Shown here piece by piece: positions 42,554 through 52,067 of a stretch of 64,000 bases of DNA. The first letter of the stretch is position 1; each line of letters opens with the position of its first letter. Under the pieces are notes generated by a model, which ran no database searches, had not been told where the DNA came from, and saw nothing but the letters and a program-made list of their open reading frames with translations. The stretch comes from Nonomuraea aurantiaca. GTDB lineage: Bacteria; Actinomycetota; Actinomycetes; Streptosporangiales; Streptosporangiaceae. Location: contig NZ_JAIWNB010000006.1 of NCBI RefSeq assembly GCF_020215705.1, positions 186,001-250,000 of the forward strand, given 5' to 3'. Both the position numbers and the translations under genes were made by a program.

Positions 42554-45247
42554 TCAAACCGTGAGACTGGTCCTCATCAGCGAGTCCACTCCGCGAGCCG
42601 CCATCGGGCGTGCCACCAGGAAACCCTGGCCCCTTGTGCAGCCCATCTCCCGCAGGAGTTCGAGCTGCTCGGGGCGTTCGATGCCCTCGGCCACCACGAT
42701 GAGGCCCAGGTCGTGGCCGAGCCGGACGATCGTGCGGGTGAGCAGGGTCAGGGTCTCGTCGCGGCCCAGCCCGGACACGAACGACGGGTCGATCTTGATC
42801 ATGTCGACCGGGAGCTGCCGGAGGAACGCCAGCGAGGCGTAGCCGGTGCCGAAGTCGTCGATGGCCAGCCGTACGCCCAGGGCGCGCAGCTCGGACAGCC
42901 GCTTGACCGTCTCCTCGGCGTCCTCGACGAGCATCTCCTCGATCACCTCAAGGGTGAGGGCGGAGGCGGGCAGCCCGCTCTCGGCGAGCGCCTCCTCGAC
43001 CGTCTCGACGAAGCGCGGCGCGGTGATCTGGCGGGCCGACAGGTTGAGCGACAGCCCGATGTCCCAGGAGGAGGCCCGCCAGGCGGCCACCTCGCGGCAC
43101 GCCTCGTGCAGGATCCACTCGCCCAGCGGCACGATCAGGCCGGTGTCCTCGGCCGGGCCGAGGAACTGGTCCGGTGGGACGAACTCCGAGCCACGCCACC
43201 ACCGCACCAGCGCCTCCACCGCGGTCACTCGGGAGGTGGCCAGGTCGACGACCGGCTGGTATTCGATGGCGAACTGGTGCTCGATCAGCGCCCGCTGCAG
43301 GTCGGCCGCCAGCTCCAGCCTGCGCACCACGTCGGCGTGCATCTGGGCGGCGAACACCTCCACCCGGCGCCCGCCCAGCTCCTTGGCCCTGGCCATGGCC
43401 ACGTCGGCGTTGCGGATGAGATCGCCGGAGGGCATGTCGTCCTCGGCGAAGGCCACACCCACGCTCGCGGTCAGCGCCACGTCGCGGTCGGCCACCCGGA
43501 ACGGCTCCTGCGAGACCGCCCTGACCAACCGCTCGGCCAGGTCGACCGCCTGTTGCGCCTCGCCGCCGGTCTCCAGCAGCACCGCGAACTCGTCGCCGCC
43601 CCAGCGGGCGAGCGTGTCGTCGAGGCGTACGGCCCCGCGCAGCCTGCGCGCGGCCTGCCCGAGCAGGTAGTCGCCGCTGGCATGGCCGACGGAGTCGTTG
43701 ACCGAGGTGAACCCGTCGAGGTCGAGGAAGATCACCGCCACGTGGCCGGACATCCGGCCGGACAGCACCTCGCGCGTGCGCTCCTCGAAGTAGGAGCGGT
43801 TGGGCAGCCCGGTGACGCCGTCGTGGAAGGTCAGGTGGGCCACCTGGTTGCGCAGGGCCTCCTCGTCGCTCACGTCCCGGGTGGTCACCAGCAGCTGGTC
43901 CTCGCCGCCCACGTGGCGGGTGGCGACGGACTCGGTGGGCCGCCAGGTGCCGTCGGCCGCGCGTACACGGCAGGCGATCAGGCAGGCGCCGGACGTGGCA
44001 CCCTCGTCGTCGAGGCCCATCGCGCTCAGCGCGGCCTGGATGCCGGGGACGTCTTCGGGGTGGATGTAGTCGAAGATCGATCCGCCGACGAGATCTTCGG
44101 GGCGGTAGCCGTACGTCACCTGCATCCCGGCGCCGATCTCGTACATGAGGCCGTCGTAGTCGCAGATGAACACCACGTCGCCGGTGCTCTCGGCCAGCTC
44201 CCTGAGCTGCCGGTCGCCGAGCGAGACCTTCCTGCGCAGCCGGATGTTGGCGGCGGCGAGCACGAACAGCCGGACGACCAGGAGCAGGACCACCGAGGCG
44301 ATGAGCACCACGACACCGGTGACCGGTGTCTGCGGCTGGCCACCCACCAGGTGCACGAGCAGCGTGCAGGTCGCGACGGCGACCAGCACCATCGGCACCG
44401 TCGCGATCAGGTTGCCGATGCCGCTGCCGCTCGCGCGGGCCTGCGGCTCGGCGGGGCGCGGCCCCCAGGGCACGGCGGCCAGGAGCAGGAACGCCACGGG
44501 CGCGATCATGATGCTCCACGTCGGCGGCACACCGCCGGTGAGGCGCGCGGTCGCGGCCGCCACCCCGGCGACCGTGGTGGTGGCGAGCACGCCGGTGCCC
44601 GCGAGCCCGAGCGGCCAGGCCGCGGTCCTGCTGGTGATCACGGAGGGGATCACGGCACAGGTCACCAGCAGCGCGATCATCGGCGGCAGCATGGCGAAGG
44701 TGAACATCGCCGGGTCGGCGGCTTCCGCGTAGACCTGCCGCAGCGCCACCACCCAGGCGATCACGAAGAGCGAGGCGGCGCACAGGTAGGCGCCGGTGAC
44801 GTGGCGCAGCACCACGGTGGCGGGCAGCCTGCGCCGGGCCGCGATGAGGACGCCGCCCGCGGTGAGCACCACGCCGAGCAGCACGAGCAGGTCAGCGAAG
44901 CTGACCGCGACGCTGGAGGTGTCGGCGATCGGACGCACTCCGACTCCGGCGGCCCAGACGATGGCGCCGCTGCCCATCCAGCGGGCGCCCATCGCGGTCG
45001 AGCGGTGCTCGTCCAGTTTGACCGAGGCGACCAGCAGGGAGACCGCGGCGAGCAGCGCCGCGAGGAGTCCGGCGATCGCGCCGGTGAGCAGAGCCGGGCC
45101 GCCCGCAAGGAGCGCAGCCGCGAACCCCGCCGCACCGAACGCCGCCGCGGCGGTCAGCGGTGCCCGTGGATCACGCCAGCGGATCACAGTCGTTAGCCCA
45201 TCCCGTCTCGAACACTGTCCAGTGATCGCCGAAGTCCGGTCGATCAC
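42554..45247 (-). CDS. Membrane GGDEF/EAL protein with PAS domain (c-di-GMP turnover)
   Basis: Up to 897 residues. About nine N-terminal helices are followed by a PAS-like region (STGDVVFICDYDGLMYEIG to DYIHPEDVPGI). A GGDEF domain has an intact RWGGDEFAVL near residue 550. An EAL domain has VEALVRW near residue 678 and IDDFGTGYASLAFLRQLPVD. Both catalytic signatures look intact, so it may make and degrade cyclic di-GMP. The GTG at 45247 is the longest start; the GTG at 45187 (VIRWRDPRAP) may be the true one. Its position beside ilvB matches the Streptomyces gene order, where a similar protein (CdgF) lies next to ilvB. Confidence 0.9.
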   Translation of the reverse strand: MIDRTSAITGQCSRRDGLTTVIRWRDPRAPLTAAAAFGAAGFAAALLAGGPALLTGAIAGLLAALLAAVSLLVASVKLDEHRSTAMGARWMGSGAIVWAAGVGVRPIADTSSVAVSFADLLVLLGVVLTAGGVLIAARRRLPATVVLRHVTGAYLCAASLFVIAWVVALRQVYAEAADPAMFTFAMLPPMIALLVTCAVIPSVITSRTAAWPLGLAGTGVLATTTVAGVAAATARLTGGVPPTWSIMIAPVAFLLLAAVPWGPRPAEPQARASGSGIGNLIATVPMVLVAVATCTLLVHLVGGQPQTPVTGVVVLIASVVLLLVVRLFVLAAANIRLRRKVSLGDRQLRELAESTGDVVFICDYDGLMYEIGAGMQVTYGYRPEDLVGGSIFDYIHPEDVPGIQAALSAMGLDDEGATSGACLIACRVRAADGTWRPTESVATRHVGGEDQLLVTTRDVSDEEALRNQVAHLTFHDGVTGLPNRSYFEERTREVLSGRMSGHVAVIFLDLDGFTSVNDSVGHASGDYLLGQAARRLRGAVRLDDTLARWGGDEFAVLLETGGEAQQAVDLAERLVRAVSQEPFRVADRDVALTASVGVAFAEDDMPSGDLIRNADVAMARAKELGGRRVEVFAAQMHADVVRRLELAADLQRALIEHQFAIEYQPVVDLATSRVTAVEALVRWWRGSEFVPPDQFLGPAEDTGLIVPLGEWILHEACREVAAWRASSWDIGLSLNLSARQITAPRFVETVEEALAESGLPASALTLEVIEEMLVEDAEETVKRLSELRALGVRLAIDDFGTGYASLAFLRQLPVDMIKIDPSFVSGLGRDETLTLLTRTIVRLGHDLGLIVVAEGIERPEQLELLREMGCTRGQGFLVARPMAARGVDSLMRTSLTV

Positions 45248-45424
45248 ATCGCCAGTGTGTGCGTTTGCGGGTTTGCGGGTGGTGACAACGACGATGTCGT
45301 CACCGATCTGATAACCACACAGACCAATTGCCCCGAAGATTCACTTGACAGCGAGTCAGGAACCCTCAGTTAGAGGCAACCGTACGCACCGAAGGTCACG
45401 GACCAGCCACGTTCCGGAATCCTC

Positions 45425-46333
45425 TCAATATGTGTCGGTGATGACGTTGTTCAGCTGCTCACCGGACAGGTAGCGGAGGAGCTGAGAGCGCATCAGGCGC
45501 AGCATGCGCCGCCCGGACGCGGGGGTGCTGCCCGCGATGTGCGGAGTGATCAGCAGGCCGGGAGCGCTCCACAGGGGATGGCCCGCCGGCAGGGGTTCGG
45601 GGGCGGTCACGTCCAGGGCCGCGCGCAGCCGGCCGGTCTTCAGCTCCGCGACCAGGGCGTCGGTGTCGACGACGCCGCCGCGCGCCGCGTTGACCAGCAC
45701 CGCGCCGTCCTTCATCCGGGCCAGGAACCCGGCGTCGACCATCCCGGCGGTCTCCGGCGTGGCGGGCACGAGCAGCACCACGACGTCGGCGGCCGGCAGC
45801 AGGGCCGGCAGCTCGTCGAGGGGGTGCACGCCGTCACGCGCGCTCCTGGCCACCCGGACGACCTCGACCTCGAAGCCGCCGAGCCGCCGCTCCAGCGCCG
45901 CGCCGATGGAGCCGTAGCCCACGATCAGCACGGTGGAGTCGGCCAGCACGTCCGTGTGGTGGTAGGTCCACTCCCCCTGGCGCTGCGCGTCGACGAACCC
46001 CGGGAACTCCCGCAGCACCGCGATCATCGCGCCGACCGCCCACTCGGCGGTCCCGGCGTCGTGCACTCCGCGCGCGTTGCACAGCACCGCGCCGTCCGGC
46101 ATGTGGGGCCGGTACGGTTCCACGCCCGCGCTCACGGTCTGTACGAGGCGCAGCGAGGTCATCGCGGCCAGCAGGCCCGGCACATCCGGAACGGTGACCA
46201 GCGGCGGGATCCACACCTCCACCTGGCCGATGCCCTCGGGAATTGGCCCCGTACCGTCATAAACGTCGCATTCCACACCGGGCAGATCGGTCAAAACCCC
46301 GGCAACGGCATCAGACGGGACCCAGATCTTCAT
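45425..46333 (-). CDS. D-2-hydroxyacid dehydrogenase
   Basis: 302 residues. The NAD-binding motif VLIVGYGSIGAALERRLGG is followed by the catalytic Arg in NAARGGVVDTDAL, Glu in VTAPEPLP and His in ITPHIAGSTP. It reduces a 2-keto acid to a D-2-hydroxy acid or the reverse; the substrate is unknown. It is divergent from the sugar dehydrogenase lipoprotein. Confidence 0.92.
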   Translation of the reverse strand: MKIWVPSDAVAGVLTDLPGVECDVYDGTGPIPEGIGQVEVWIPPLVTVPDVPGLLAAMTSLRLVQTVSAGVEPYRPHMPDGAVLCNARGVHDAGTAEWAVGAMIAVLREFPGFVDAQRQGEWTYHHTDVLADSTVLIVGYGSIGAALERRLGGFEVEVVRVARSARDGVHPLDELPALLPAADVVVLLVPATPETAGMVDAGFLARMKDGAVLVNAARGGVVDTDALVAELKTGRLRAALDVTAPEPLPAGHPLWSAPGLLITPHIAGSTPASGRRMLRLMRSQLLRYLSGEQLNNVITDTY

Positions 46334-46362
46334 GCCGAGAACCTTACGGCCAGGGAGTAAGT

Positions 46363-47424
46363 ATGGAACACATGGGAAAGCTCATGACCTTGATGCTGCT
46401 CGCCGTGCTGACCGCCTGCTCCAGTGCCGGAGGGGCGGTGCCGGACGTGGCCGTCGCCGCCGCGCCGCCACCCGGTGCGCCGAAGACGGTGGCGCGCGAT
46501 CTGGCGGTGCCGTGGGGGATCGCCTTCGTCCCCGGCGGCGACGCGCTGGTGACCGAGCGCGACACAGCCAGGCTGCTGCGCGCGACGCCGGCGGGCAAGG
46601 TCACCGAGCTGGGCCGCATCGCCGGGGTCACCCCCGACGGCGAGGGCGGGCTGATGGGCGTGGCGGTCAAGGGGAATCAGGTCTTCGTCTACTTCACCGC
46701 CGCCGACGACAACCGGATCGTCCGTTACCGGTTCACCGGTGACACCGTGTCCGACCCGAGAGTCATCCTGCGGGGCATCCCCAAGGGCGCCATCCACAAC
46801 GGCGGCCGGCTGGCGTTCGGTCCCGACGGCTTCCTGTACGCCACCACGGGCGAGACCGGGGACCGGCAGCTCGCCCAGCGGCGTGACTCGCTCGGCGGCA
46901 AGATCCTTCGTATGACGGTGGACGGCGCCCCCGCCCCCGGCAACCCGTTCGGCACGCTCGTCTACAGCCTCGGCCACCGCAACGTCCAGGGTTTGGCCTG
47001 GGACCCGGCGGGCCGGCTGTACGCCTCGGAGTTCGGCCAGAACGCCTTCGACGAGGTCAACCTCATCAAGCCGGGCGCCAACTACGGCTGGCCCGAGGTG
47101 GAGGGCAAGGCCGACGACCCGAGGTTCGTCAACCCGATCATCACCTGGCCCACGTCGGAGGCCTCACCGTCCGGCGCGGCCTACGCGGCCGGCTCGCTCT
47201 GGGTGGCCGCGCTGCGCGGGGAGCGCCTGTGGCAGATCCCGCTCGGCCGGGACGGCTCGCCCGGCACGCCGGTCGCGCACTTCACCGGCACGTACGGCCG
47301 GCTCCGCGGCCTGGCCACGGCCCCCGACGGCACGCTGTGGCTGTCCACCAGCAACAAGGACGGCCGCGGCGACCCCAGGGACGGCGACGACCGCATCCTG
47401 TCCGTGAACCCGAGCCGCCCCTAG
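46363..47424 (+). CDS. PQQ-type glucose/sorbosone dehydrogenase-like lipoprotein
   Basis: 353 residues. The lipoprotein signal is LMTLMLLAVLTACSS (lipobox LTAC). The beta-propeller shows the GDH/YliI family pattern: VPWGIAFVPGGDALVTERD, GGLMGVAVKG, GGRLAFGPDGFLYATTGE, YSLGHRNVQGLAWDPAG and PGANYGWPEVEG. These bind PQQ and calcium and oxidise aldose sugars outside the membrane; no PQQ synthesis genes are seen nearby. GGGAG lies five bases before the ATG at 46363. Confidence 0.9.
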   Translation: MEHMGKLMTLMLLAVLTACSSAGGAVPDVAVAAAPPPGAPKTVARDLAVPWGIAFVPGGDALVTERDTARLLRATPAGKVTELGRIAGVTPDGEGGLMGVAVKGNQVFVYFTAADDNRIVRYRFTGDTVSDPRVILRGIPKGAIHNGGRLAFGPDGFLYATTGETGDRQLAQRRDSLGGKILRMTVDGAPAPGNPFGTLVYSLGHRNVQGLAWDPAGRLYASEFGQNAFDEVNLIKPGANYGWPEVEGKADDPRFVNPIITWPTSEASPSGAAYAAGSLWVAALRGERLWQIPLGRDGSPGTPVAHFTGTYGRLRGLATAPDGTLWLSTSNKDGRGDPRDGDDRILSVNPSRP

Positions 47425-47473
47425 CCCCGACGGACCGCCTTCATCCCTCCCCCGAAGGACGGCTTTCATCCTC

Positions 47474-47530
47474 TCCCCCGAAGGGGGTATCCCTCCAGGA
47501 CACCAGCCACGACGAACGTGTCACGAACCA
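47474..47530 (+). repeat. Dispersed intergenic repeat, copy A
   Basis: The sequence CCCCCGAAGGGGGTATCCCT, then CCAGCCACGACG, matches copies B (55079) and C (55132). It lies between the convergent lipoprotein and VanW genes. The first half forms a C/G hairpin. Confidence 0.55.
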
Positions 47531-47555
47531 CCCGGGGGGTTTGCGGCCACCCGCG

Positions 47556-49583
47556 CTAGTTGCTGGTGGCGCACGTGGTCTGCGCCTGCGGCCGGTACTT
47601 CGTCGTCAGCTTCTTGTCCCGCTTGACTTCCTTGCCGTCCTTGAAGAACACGCGGGTCACGTCGATCGTGAAGCCCTGCTCCCCGACCGTGGCCATGCAC
47701 CCGGGGGCGGAGCTGGTCTCGCGACGGAATGGGGTGAAGTCCCGCTTCTCCGACTCGACGGCCTCGATCTTGTCGTACCGCTTGGTGCTCCACAGCTGCA
47801 CGGAGACCGAGGTCCCGGTCGACACCGTCTTGATCAGCACGCCGTAGTCGGAGTCGTTGCGCCACTTGAGATCCAGGTCCGGGTACAGCAGGGCGGCGTC
47901 GCGACCGGCCGGGTAGCGGGCGGCGTGGTAGTCCATCGGCGTGTGCGAGACGTCGTCGAAACCGCCGAAGAAGGCCGCGTTGTACATCGTGGTGGCGAAC
48001 TGCGAGACGCCGCCGCCGATGATGGGCACCATCCGGCCGCCGACGATCTGCCCCGCCTGGACGTAGCCGCCCTCGACGGTCCGCTCGCCCACGACGTCGT
48101 TGAGCGAGAACGTCTCCCCCGGCTTCACCAGGTGGCCGTCCACCTGGGCCGCCATCCGCTGGATGTTCGTCACGCGGGGCAGGCAGCAGTCGAAGGTCGT
48201 GGTGAACTCGGCGATGTTCGTCTTGATGCCGAGCCCCGTCACCTCTTCGGTGGTCACCTTCGGCGGGACCACCGACAGGGTCACGGGGATGATCCGCGCG
48301 CCGTTGCCGCTGACCACCTTGGCCACGTCGCGGGCCAGCTGCTTGGCGTCGATCCCCCTGCCGCGGTGGGCGGGGACCAGCACCGGCTTGCCGTTGACGA
48401 TCTGGTAGGTGGCGTCCTGCGGCGCCTGCGCCGCGTCCACGAGCTTGCTCTCCACCGAGGTGAGCGCCGCCGCGGCGTTGAACTGCGGGACCAGCCCGCC
48501 GTCGTCGTCGGAGACGAAGGTCAGGTTGGCGGCGATCACGGCCGGGAGCAGCTGGGCCTGCTTGGCGCCGAGCTTGAGCGTCAGGGGAGCGGCGACCGCC
48601 CGCTTGGCGGCGGCCTCGGCCTGCTTGAGCGCGGTCGGCGTGGTGTTGGGCTTGGCCGGCCTGAGCGTGAGAACGGCGGAGTCGCGGCCGCGCAGGAAGG
48701 CCTCGGTGATCACGCGGACGGCGTCGGGCCGATCGATCACCACGCCGTCGCGCGGCTCCGACGAGACCGGCTGCCCGTTCTTGAAGGCCACCCGGCCGTC
48801 GCGCGGCTTCTTGTCGTAGGACTCCGCCAGGCCCTCGACGGTCCTGGACAGCTGGGAGGCGTCGATGGTCATCTTCGGCTGGAGCTCGGTGGTGCCGGTC
48901 AGCCCCTTCCACACCTCGACCGGGCCGGGGAAGCCACTGGGCGCCTGCCCGATCGTGCTCACCACGTCGAGCTCCAGGCCGGCCTCGTCGGCCTGGATGG
49001 TCTCCTTGCGCCCGGCGATGTCGACGACCACGGGCTTGTTCATCTTGGCCGCGAGCTCGGTGCGGAGCTTGTCCGCCGCCTGCGTCACGGTGAGCCCGCC
49101 GATGTCCACACCGGCCACGCGCGTGCCCCGCAGTACGGACCCCGACATGAGTACGGCCGGGACCAGGTACGCCAGCACGGCCAGGATCACCACGAGCAGC
49201 ACCAGCGCGGGCAGGAGGCGACGGCGGCGGGGCGGCTCGGGGTCGATGAAGGCGGGCAGCCGCTCGGAGGCGGAAACGCCGAACACGGGGGCGGGCGGTT
49301 CCTGCCAGCGCCCCTCGTTCACCGGCCACGGCTGGGGCGGCGGCGCCACCGGCGGCAGAGCACCACTGCCGTTCTGGCCGTTCGTGCCGTTCTGCCCGTT
49401 GGACCCGTTCGCAACGCTGGGAGTCGCCGGCCGGGGCTCCGGCTGATTGGGCGGCCCGAAGATGTCACGGGAAACTCCCGGGGGCAAGCCCTCGACCCGT
49501 GGCTTCTTGCTACCGCCTGACATGGGCAGAGGCACTGAAGCGAAAGGGTCGGTCGGCGATTCGATCGGTCCGGCGTTACGCAC
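47556..49583 (-). CDS. VanW-family protein with repeated peptidoglycan-binding-like domains
   Basis: 675 residues. An Asn/Pro-rich cytoplasmic N-terminus (about 120 residues) precedes one membrane helix (RLLPALVLLVVILAVLAYL). The extracytoplasmic part contains YoaR-like repeats (GVDIGGLTVTQAADKLRTEL, KQAEAAAKRAVAAP). The VanW core is KTNIAEFTTTFDCCLPRVTN, then ETFSLNDVVGERTVEGGY and GGGVSQFATTMYNAAFFGG. VanW is associated with vancomycin-resistance clusters but its activity is not established. It stands between convergent and divergent neighbours and is probably monocistronic. Confidence 0.92.
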   Translation of the reverse strand: MRNAGPIESPTDPFASVPLPMSGGSKKPRVEGLPPGVSRDIFGPPNQPEPRPATPSVANGSNGQNGTNGQNGSGALPPVAPPPQPWPVNEGRWQEPPAPVFGVSASERLPAFIDPEPPRRRRLLPALVLLVVILAVLAYLVPAVLMSGSVLRGTRVAGVDIGGLTVTQAADKLRTELAAKMNKPVVVDIAGRKETIQADEAGLELDVVSTIGQAPSGFPGPVEVWKGLTGTTELQPKMTIDASQLSRTVEGLAESYDKKPRDGRVAFKNGQPVSSEPRDGVVIDRPDAVRVITEAFLRGRDSAVLTLRPAKPNTTPTALKQAEAAAKRAVAAPLTLKLGAKQAQLLPAVIAANLTFVSDDDGGLVPQFNAAAALTSVESKLVDAAQAPQDATYQIVNGKPVLVPAHRGRGIDAKQLARDVAKVVSGNGARIIPVTLSVVPPKVTTEEVTGLGIKTNIAEFTTTFDCCLPRVTNIQRMAAQVDGHLVKPGETFSLNDVVGERTVEGGYVQAGQIVGGRMVPIIGGGVSQFATTMYNAAFFGGFDDVSHTPMDYHAARYPAGRDAALLYPDLDLKWRNDSDYGVLIKTVSTGTSVSVQLWSTKRYDKIEAVESEKRDFTPFRRETSSAPGCMATVGEQGFTIDVTRVFFKDGKEVKRDKKLTTKYRPQAQTTCATSN

Positions 49584-49676
49584 GCCTCAATCTCCTCCCG
49601 CTCCGCAGCCACATCCTCAGGCAACAGTAAGGCACGCGCATTGGGATATGTCACGAGAAATGACTACGGAAGTGTG

Positions 49677-50339
49677 TCAACCTAGCCACCGGTAGCGATG
49701 TTCGGGGCGGCCGGCCGTACCGTACCGGGGCCTGAGTTCGGCATGCCCGGCGACGCAGAGGTATTCGAGGTAACGGCGGGCACTGACGCGGGACAGCCCC
49801 GCGAGCGAGGCGGCCTCGGCCGCTGACAGGTCGCGGCCGCAGTCCCGGAGGGTGTCGGCGACCAGCGCGCACGTCGCCGACGACAGGCCCTTGGGCAGCG
49901 GCGCCGCGACGGGCTGCGTGCCGAAGAGCCGGTCGACGTCGTCCTGGCGGGCCTCCACGCCGATGGCGGTGAGCTGCTTGCGGGTGTCGACGTACTGCTG
50001 GAGCCGCTCGGTCAGCGCGGCGGCCGTGAACGGCTTGATCAAATAGTTGACCGCGCCGCCGCGCATCGCCTCCCTGACCGTGGACACGTCGCGGGCGGCG
50101 CTGATCATGAGGACGTCCACGTCCTGCAGCGCCTTGAGCACCTCAAGTCCCGACATGTCGGGTAGGTAGATGTCGAGCAGGACGAGGTCCGGCCGCAGCT
50201 CGGCGGCCATGGCCAGCGCGGCGGCCCCGGTGTGCGCGGCGCCCACCACCCGGAAGCCGGGCACCCGCGCCACGTAGCCGCTGTGGATGCGCGCCACCAT
50301 GAAGTCGTCGTCCACGACCAGCACCCGGATCTCGCTCAT
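49677..50339 (-). CDS. CitB/DcuR-type response regulator
   Basis: 220 residues. The receiver domain starts IRVLVVDDDFMVARIHSGY, with phosphoacceptor D56 in LVLLDIYLPDMSG and the Lys in NYLIKPFTAAAL. The C-terminal DNA-binding helix-turn-helix (AAEAASLAGLSRVSARRYL) ends in RYRWLG. These proteins respond to extracellular carboxylates. The ATG overlaps the kinase stop. The divergent tctCBA genes are the likely target. Confidence 0.93.
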   Translation of the reverse strand: MSEIRVLVVDDDFMVARIHSGYVARVPGFRVVGAAHTGAAALAMAAELRPDLVLLDIYLPDMSGLEVLKALQDVDVLMISAARDVSTVREAMRGGAVNYLIKPFTAAALTERLQQYVDTRKQLTAIGVEARQDDVDRLFGTQPVAAPLPKGLSSATCALVADTLRDCGRDLSAAEAASLAGLSRVSARRYLEYLCVAGHAELRPRYGTAGRPEHRYRWLG

Positions 50340-51910
50340 CGCACCCGCTCGCGAACCGGCGCCGGGAGCAGGGCGGTGAAGACCGCGCCGTCCGCGTTGC
50401 CCACCTTCACCCAGCCGCCTCGGCGCAGGCACGCCTGCCGGGTCAGCGCCAGGCCGAGCCCGCGTGGCCCCGAATGGGCGGCCTTGGTGGTGAACCCCTC
50501 CCTGAACACCTCTTCGACCAGGTCTGGAGCGATACCGGGGCCGGAGTCGCCGACCCGGACGTGCAGGCCGTCGGCGTCGGTCAGCACCGACACCTCGATC
50601 GTGCCCGTGGCCCCGTCGAGCGCGTCGAGCGCGTTGGCCACCAGGTTGCCGACCACCAGGACCGCGTCCTGCGGGTCGCCGAGCGCGCCCTTCTCCACGG
50701 CGGAGTCCTCGGACAGGACCAGCAGGACGCCGCGCTCGGCCGCCTCCGCCGACTTGGCGAGCAGCAGCGCGGCCAGCGTCGGGCACTGGACACGTTCGCG
50801 CAGGTCGGTGATGTACGTGCCGCGGGTGGTGCTGGTGATGAAACCGATCGCGGCCTCGTGCTCGCCCAGTTCGAGCAGGCCGACGACGGTGTGCATGCGG
50901 TTGGCGAACTCGTGCGCCTGAGCCCTGAGCGCCCCGGTGGCGCTGCTGGTGTCGTCCAGCTCGCGGGCCAGCCGGACGAGCTCGGTGCGATCCCTGAGGG
51001 TGACCACCCAGCCGCGGTGCTGGCCGCGTACGGAGATCGGCGTGCGGTTGAGTACCAGCACTCGCTCGCCGTGCAGCACGATCCGGTCCTCCCCCGGGTC
51101 GGCGCCGCCGAGCACGTCGCGCATCCGCTCGGAGACCGGCATCTGGGTGAGGTCCTCGCCCACCTCGCCGAGCAGCTCGCGGGCGGAGTCGTTGACCAGC
51201 GTCACGCGGCCCGCGAGGTCGAGCGCGAGCACGCCCTCCTTGACCCCGTGCAGCACGCCCTCGCGCTGCTCCAGCAGCGCGGCGATCTCGCGCGGCTCCA
51301 GGCCGAACGTCTGCCGGCGCACCCGCGCGGTGATCAGGGCCGCGGCCGCGAGCCCGGACAGCAGCACGGCCAGCGCGGTCCATATCAGCGGCGGCAGCGC
51401 GCCGGCCAGCTGGCCGGTGACCGTGGTCTGGAGGACGCCGACGGAGACCAGGCCGATGACGTCGCCGTACTCGTCGAAGATCGGCGCCTTGCCCCTGACC
51501 GTGGTGCCGATCGTGCCGGTTTCGGTGCCGACCCAGCTCTTGCCGGTGTTCAGCACCGTGGTGCCGTCGGTGGACAGCCGCTTGCCGATCAGCGCGGCGT
51601 TGGGATGGGCGTACCGCGTCTGCTCGCGGTTGGCGATGACCACGTAGTCGGCGCCGGTCGACTGCTGCACGCTCAGCGCGAGCGGCTGCAGCACGTTTTG
51701 CGGATCCTTGACATTGAACGCGGCCCGGACCTGAGGCAGGCCCGCCACGGACTGGGCGATCGCCAGCGCCCGCTGCTGGTGCAGCGAGTCCAGTTGCGCG
51801 CGTGTGTGCTCGGCCCACACGCCTCCGGTGCCTCCGACGGCCAGCAGCACGATGACCATCTGGAGCACGAACAGCTGGGTTCCGAGGGAGGCGTCACGTA
51901 CCCGTCTCAC
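50336..51910 (-). CDS. CitA/DcuS-type sensor histidine kinase
   Basis: 524 residues from the GTG at 51910. Helix one (LFVLQMVIVLLAVGGTGGV) is followed by an extracytoplasmic PAS-like sensor (QSTGADYVVIANREQTRYAH), helix two (LIWTALAVLLSGLAAAALI), a cytoplasmic PAS and the kinase core. The phosphoacceptor is His in QAHEFANRMHTV, the N-box LVANALDAL and the G-boxes VGDSGPGI and GPRGLGLAL. The class senses citrate or C4-dicarboxylates and similar acids. The frame runs far upstream but the start is placed where protein-like sequence begins. Confidence 0.92.
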   Translation of the reverse strand: MRRVRDASLGTQLFVLQMVIVLLAVGGTGGVWAEHTRAQLDSLHQQRALAIAQSVAGLPQVRAAFNVKDPQNVLQPLALSVQQSTGADYVVIANREQTRYAHPNAALIGKRLSTDGTTVLNTGKSWVGTETGTIGTTVRGKAPIFDEYGDVIGLVSVGVLQTTVTGQLAGALPPLIWTALAVLLSGLAAAALITARVRRQTFGLEPREIAALLEQREGVLHGVKEGVLALDLAGRVTLVNDSARELLGEVGEDLTQMPVSERMRDVLGGADPGEDRIVLHGERVLVLNRTPISVRGQHRGWVVTLRDRTELVRLARELDDTSSATGALRAQAHEFANRMHTVVGLLELGEHEAAIGFITSTTRGTYITDLRERVQCPTLAALLLAKSAEAAERGVLLVLSEDSAVEKGALGDPQDAVLVVGNLVANALDALDGATGTIEVSVLTDADGLHVRVGDSGPGIAPDLVEEVFREGFTTKAAHSGPRGLGLALTRQACLRRGGWVKVGNADGAVFTALLPAPVRERVR

Positions 51911-52067
51911 CGCACCATGGAAACATGCCGAGGTCACAGGGGGGTTGCGAGGGGGGTTGCGACCAATACGACCTATATGACGGCTATCGTGAAAAGGGTC
52001 GACTCCATCGGCAACGGACTTCACCATCCAGTATTCCGTAACGTGAAATCCCCCCTTTGGAGTGATC

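Noticed and set aside
42713..45196. 827-residue open frame opposite the GGDEF/EAL gene
   Set aside because: Antisense shadow rich in Gly, Gln, His and Arg; the other strand carries intact catalytic motifs.
47229..49520. 763-residue open frame opposite the VanW gene
   Set aside because: Shadow frame; VanW motifs are on the minus strand.
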